64,000 nt of DNA, taken from contig NZ_AP027142.1 of assembly GCF_027925385.1 (NCBI RefSeq), positions 912,001-976,000 of the forward strand. The letters are read 5' to 3'. How positions within the stretch are numbered: position 1 is the stretch's first letter; every line of letters starts with the position of its first letter. A program made the translations under genes and the position numbers. Shown here piece after piece: positions 60,816 through 64,000 of this stretch. This stretch comes from Methylocystis iwaonis. Its GTDB lineage: Bacteria; Pseudomonadota; Alphaproteobacteria; Rhizobiales; Beijerinckiaceae. The notes beneath the pieces were generated by a model. That model was not told where the DNA came from and did no database searches. It saw only the letters and a program-made list of their open reading frames with translations.

Positions 60816-62561
60816 TCAGAGGCTCTTCAAATATTCGAGAAGCGCCTTCTTCTCGTCGGGCGCCAGTTTCGTCCCGAACTCATGGCCGCAACGGCTGTTG
60901 CCCGAGTCGCGCTTCGAGCAGTCGTCCGCCGTATAGGTCGAGCTCAGCCCAGGCTGATCCTTGGCAAGACCCACATTCTCGATATCGTAGTTCACGCCGA
61001 CCTTGAAGGAAGCCGGGCGTTCCGCGGCCGGCTTCAGCAGATCGGCGAGCGTCGGCACCGAGCCATTGTGCAGGTAGGGCGCGACCGCCCAGATGCCCTT
61101 CATGACCCGCGCCTCATATTTGAACTGGGGCGCCTGTTGGGGTTTTGCATAAAGATTCTGCAGGGCTGTCTTGATCTGGCTGTTGATCAAAGTTTGCAAC
61201 TGCTGCGGCGATCTCGAATCCCGCTGGATGCAGGCGTCGACGATCGGCTTGAAGACATCCAGGCCAAAATGCAGCGGCGCTTCGAGGATCGAGCCGATCA
61301 CGGACACGCCGAGGATGGAGAAAATCTTGTCCTTGGGCTTCAGCGGCGTGTCGGCGCCGGGAACCAGCGGGATAAACGCCCCTTCCAGCACGCCCGTGTC
61401 GGCCTCGCGGCCAAGAATCTTATACTCGCGCGAATCCGTCTCGACATCCTGGAGCGGCGTCGCCCAGGTGTTGGGATTGCACAGACGCGGGTCTCCCGCC
61501 GTTTCCGCGTGACAGCCGCTCGCGCAATCCTTTTCGTAAATCGCCTTCCCTTGCTTGATGAGATCCCCATCGAGCTTCCAGGGCCATTTCGGCGGGTCGA
61601 TTTTCTTGAGCAGGAATTCGAGTTGCTGCAAGCCGGCGAAATTGAGCGACGACTCGTTCAGATAATCGACGATATTGACGTCGGGCAAAATCTTCGACGG
61701 GCGATAGACGCCGAACACGCCGTAAACCTCGCCGACATTTCTTGCGAGGCCGAGAATGTCGTCGCCGTTCTTGGCGAAGCCAGGCCATTGGGTGATGTCC
61801 TGGATGGGCGCATTCCAAACGAAAGGATAGCGCACGGGCGCATCGGCGCGCGCGATATTCTCTTCGATGATCCGCAGCGGCGGGTGGCCGATATCCAGGC
61901 CCGCGACGCGGTTGAAGATCATCGACACGGCGTCGGCGCGGCCCACGCCCCAGCCGGGCGTCGGAAGCGCGCGCGCCATCAGCGTGTGATAGGGCTTGAA
62001 CCAGGCCTCGACGTCGTCGTGTAGCTGCTTATGCGCATGCGGGCTCTGCGCGCCGACGGCTTTTGCGAATGCGTCGAAGGCGGCCGAATCGGTAAGGATT
62101 TTATCGACCGCCGTATCGAGATCGGCGAGGAAGGCCTGGAAGTCGGATAGCGCCGGCCCGCCGTCGATGCGCCAGGAGGCGCCCTGGACGTTGATTTGAC
62201 GAACGTGGCAGCCGGAGCAGGTCATGCTCAGCGTCCGGACGCCGCCTTCCGACGCGGTCAGGAAACCGACTGGCAGGCCGGGCGTCGGACTTTCAGAATT
62301 GGGCAGATAGCCGTAGCGGGCCATGCTGTCGTCGAGAAACCCCGTGCCGTCGGCGCGCTTCAAGGCTTTGAACCAGTCGAACGGTATGATTCGCGCGCCC
62401 TGGTCCCGCGTATAAAAGTCGTTACGGCTCGCCTGGGTCCATTGGCTCCCCTGGTTCGCGTAAGTCACTTCCGCTGCGGATGGAGACACGCTCGTCAGAG
62501 TCAGGAGCGATGCGGCGCCGAGTGTGGCGATCGACGACATAAATCTATCATATTTTGACAT
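60816..62561 (-). CDS. RoxA-like c-type cytochrome
   Basis: 581 residues. Signal peptide to about 'SPSAAEVTY'. First haem site 'LSMTCSGCHVRQ' is a standard CXXCH; the second, 'EKDCASGCHAETAG', has three residues between the cysteines (CX3CH). The C-terminal 'GIWAVAPYLHNGSVPTLADL' is the distal region found in di-haem peroxidase and RoxA-type proteins. Periplasmic; the substrate is unknown and rubber cleavage is not implied. Start at 62561 behind GAGGGAGGAA. Confidence 0.85.
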   Translation of the reverse strand: MSKYDRFMSSIATLGAASLLTLTSVSPSAAEVTYANQGSQWTQASRNDFYTRDQGARIIPFDWFKALKRADGTGFLDDSMARYGYLPNSESPTPGLPVGFLTASEGGVRTLSMTCSGCHVRQINVQGASWRIDGGPALSDFQAFLADLDTAVDKILTDSAAFDAFAKAVGAQSPHAHKQLHDDVEAWFKPYHTLMARALPTPGWGVGRADAVSMIFNRVAGLDIGHPPLRIIEENIARADAPVRYPFVWNAPIQDITQWPGFAKNGDDILGLARNVGEVYGVFGVYRPSKILPDVNIVDYLNESSLNFAGLQQLEFLLKKIDPPKWPWKLDGDLIKQGKAIYEKDCASGCHAETAGDPRLCNPNTWATPLQDVETDSREYKILGREADTGVLEGAFIPLVPGADTPLKPKDKIFSILGVSVIGSILEAPLHFGLDVFKPIVDACIQRDSRSPQQLQTLINSQIKTALQNLYAKPQQAPQFKYEARVMKGIWAVAPYLHNGSVPTLADLLKPAAERPASFKVGVNYDIENVGLAKDQPGLSSTYTADDCSKRDSGNSRCGHEFGTKLAPDEKKALLEYLKSL

Positions 62562-62773
62562 GTTTCCTCCCTCAAATGAATCAGAATGAATATTTCGCGG
62601 GAGAAAAGCACAGAATATGTCTTTCATCAACTGGCGTTGCATTGGGCAACTCATGTTGCGCGACAAGATTGCGAGAAATTGAGTTGACCCTTGCCGCCTC
62701 GCGGTTGACAAACCGGGAAAATATTCAAGGCGCGCCCCGGCGGAGCAGGGGCCGTGAGAGAGATGGCTGACGG

Positions 62774-64000
62774 ATGGCGACGAGCAGGATGACGAAAAGC
62801 GCACGGTTGATCGGCGCGGGCCTTATCGCGGGCGCATGGATCGGCGCGGCGCCGGTGTTGGGGCAAAGCGCGCCGCCGGTGGTCGCGCCCGCTCCCGCCC
62901 CTGCGCCGGCTCCCGCCGCCGCGCCGCCCGTTGCTCCCGCGCCGGCGACTCCGGCCGCGCCTGCCGAACAGACTGCGCCGGCTCCCGCCACTGAAGCCAG
63001 CGCGCCGGCGCCAAAGCCGAAACCCAAGCCCCGTCCGCCTGCGCCGCCGCGCGAGATGGCGCTTTCCGACGATCCCACGCCGGTGCTTCAACCGGAGACA
63101 TTCTTCACCACTTCCAAAGCCTCGGAACGATACGCCCAGATCGTCGATCTCGGCGGCTGGCCGACAGTGGGCGTCAGCTTGCGCGCCGGCGCGAAGGGCC
63201 CGGCGGTCGCCACTCTGCGCCGGCGTCTCGCGGCGGAGGACGATACGCTTTCCGACACGCGCAAGCAGGTCTGGGACAATGATCTCACGGCGGCGGTGAA
63301 GCGCTTTCAGTTTCGCATGGGTCTGAAGCAGACCGGCGTCGTCGCCGGCGCAACTTTGCGCGCGCTCGACGTGCCCGCGACCGTGCGCTTCCGCCAGCTC
63401 GCCTCCAGCGCGCAGCGGCTCGCCGGCGTCGATTTCCCCTTCGGACCGCGCTACATCATCGTCAATATTCCCTCGACGGCGGTCGACGCGGTGGAGAACG
63501 ACCGGGTGGTGCGCCGCTATGCCGCCATCGTCGGCGACCCCGAGCACCACTCGCCGGAAGTGCAGGCGAAGGTCGTCGCGGTCAACATCAACCCGACATG
63601 GACCGTGCCGGTCTCGATCATCAAGAACGAGATCGCGCCGCATATGCTGAAGGACCCCAGCTATCTCACCCGGCAGCGCATTCGCGTGCTCAACAACAAG
63701 GGCGACGAGGTCGATCCGCGCTCGATCAATTGGGCGAGCGAACGCGCGGTGAATTACACGCTGCGGCAGGATTCCGGCGTGGGCAATTCGCTGGGCTCGA
63801 TCCGCATTTCAATGCCCAACCAGCATTCGGTCTATATGCACGACACGCCGTCGCGTAATCTCTTCGCCAACGACTATCGCTTCCTGTCGCACGGCTGCGT
63901 GCGCGTGCAGGGCGTCGTCGATCTCGCGACCTGGATTCTCGACGGCGCCAATGGTCCGCAGATGAGCAAGGAAGACATCACCGCAAAGATTGCGAGCGGC
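62774..64000 (+). CDS. L,D-transpeptidase (YkuD family), C-terminus beyond the window
   Basis: 409 codons visible, frame open at the right edge. Signal peptide 'ARLIGAGLIAGAWIGAAPVL', an Ala/Pro-rich linker (about 32-90), a peptidoglycan-binding helical domain ('RRLAAEDDTLSDTRKQVWDN', 'LTAAVKRFQFRMGLKQTGVV') and a YkuD domain with 'NQHSVYMHDTPSRNLFAND' and the catalytic 'YRFLSHGCVRVQ' (HGC). It makes 3-3 cross-links or anchors proteins in the cell wall. Start chosen at ATG 62774. Confidence 0.93.
   Translation, partial: MATSRMTKSARLIGAGLIAGAWIGAAPVLGQSAPPVVAPAPAPAPAPAAAPPVAPAPATPAAPAEQTAPAPATEASAPAPKPKPKPRPPAPPREMALSDDPTPVLQPETFFTTSKASERYAQIVDLGGWPTVGVSLRAGAKGPAVATLRRRLAAEDDTLSDTRKQVWDNDLTAAVKRFQFRMGLKQTGVVAGATLRALDVPATVRFRQLASSAQRLAGVDFPFGPRYIIVNIPSTAVDAVENDRVVRRYAAIVGDPEHHSPEVQAKVVAVNINPTWTVPVSIIKNEIAPHMLKDPSYLTRQRIRVLNNKGDEVDPRSINWASERAVNYTLRQDSGVGNSLGSIRISMPNQHSVYMHDTPSRNLFANDYRFLSHGCVRVQGVVDLATWILDGANGPQMSKEDITAKIASG

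Overview
The window looks like a chromosomal stretch of a GC-rich alphaproteobacterium, most likely of the order Hyphomicrobiales (Rhizobiales). The evidence is an RcGTA-type gene transfer agent cluster, an fdsGBA-CD formate dehydrogenase operon, phaA/phaB/phaR, and small families typical of the class (DUF1178, DUF1214, DUF1254, DUF2793). Formate oxidation plus polyhydroxybutyrate genes fits a methylotroph such as a Methylocystis or Methylosinus relative, but no methane or methanol oxidation gene lies in the window, so that is inference. No rRNA, tRNA or CRISPR array was seen.

Layout. 1-2313 (minus): a PhoP/PhoQ-like two-component system with a small secreted PepSY-like protein. 2431-21690 (minus): a full GTA-like head and tail cluster, running from the small terminase-like gene (21690) through terminase, portal, protease, capsid, connector, tail chaperones, tape measure, NlpC/P60 peptidase and the multidomain baseplate protein to a glycine-rich tail protein, an M15 peptidase and a holin-like protein. 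Between portal and protease (16466-18603) sits a block absent from ordinary GTA clusters: a CdiA-CT-like toxin, its putative immunity gene, two pieces of a second portal copy, two truncated toxin tails, a DUF4926 immunity-like gene and a paralogue of the first immunity gene. This has the layout of a polymorphic-toxin cassette array anchored on a portal gene and is the most interesting part of the window.

21900-23131 is AT-richer and holds one MltR/HEPN-like gene and a terminator. 23132-31711 carries envelope and housekeeping genes: YcgN, PBP1a, DUF1214/DUF1254, DUF1178, GrxC, ComF, a CobW GTPase and a DacA-type carboxypeptidase. 32024-39004 (plus) is a LysR regulator followed by fdsG-fdsB-fdsA-fdhD-fdsD, an NAD-dependent molybdenum formate dehydrogenase. 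39152-45288 contains YchJ, Ogt, a DUF779 protein and an aldehyde dehydrogenase, invaded by two unrelated IS4-family elements. Both insertions lie in palindromic intergenic repeats and have clear terminal repeats and target duplications; one separates DUF779 from its usual partner aldehyde dehydrogenase.

45540-55219 holds RdgB, RNase PH, an EF-G-like GTPase, a MarR regulator with a 4Fe-4S/SCP2 fusion protein, a DUF2235 hydrolase, a sulfate-binding protein and a flippase-like membrane protein. 55332-58218 has phaB and phaA (minus) divergent from phaR (plus). 58332-64000 has a GGDEF protein with a cysteine-rich insertion, YchF, a RoxA-like c-type cytochrome and an L,D-transpeptidase that runs off the right edge. 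Several families of palindromic intergenic repeats recur throughout.
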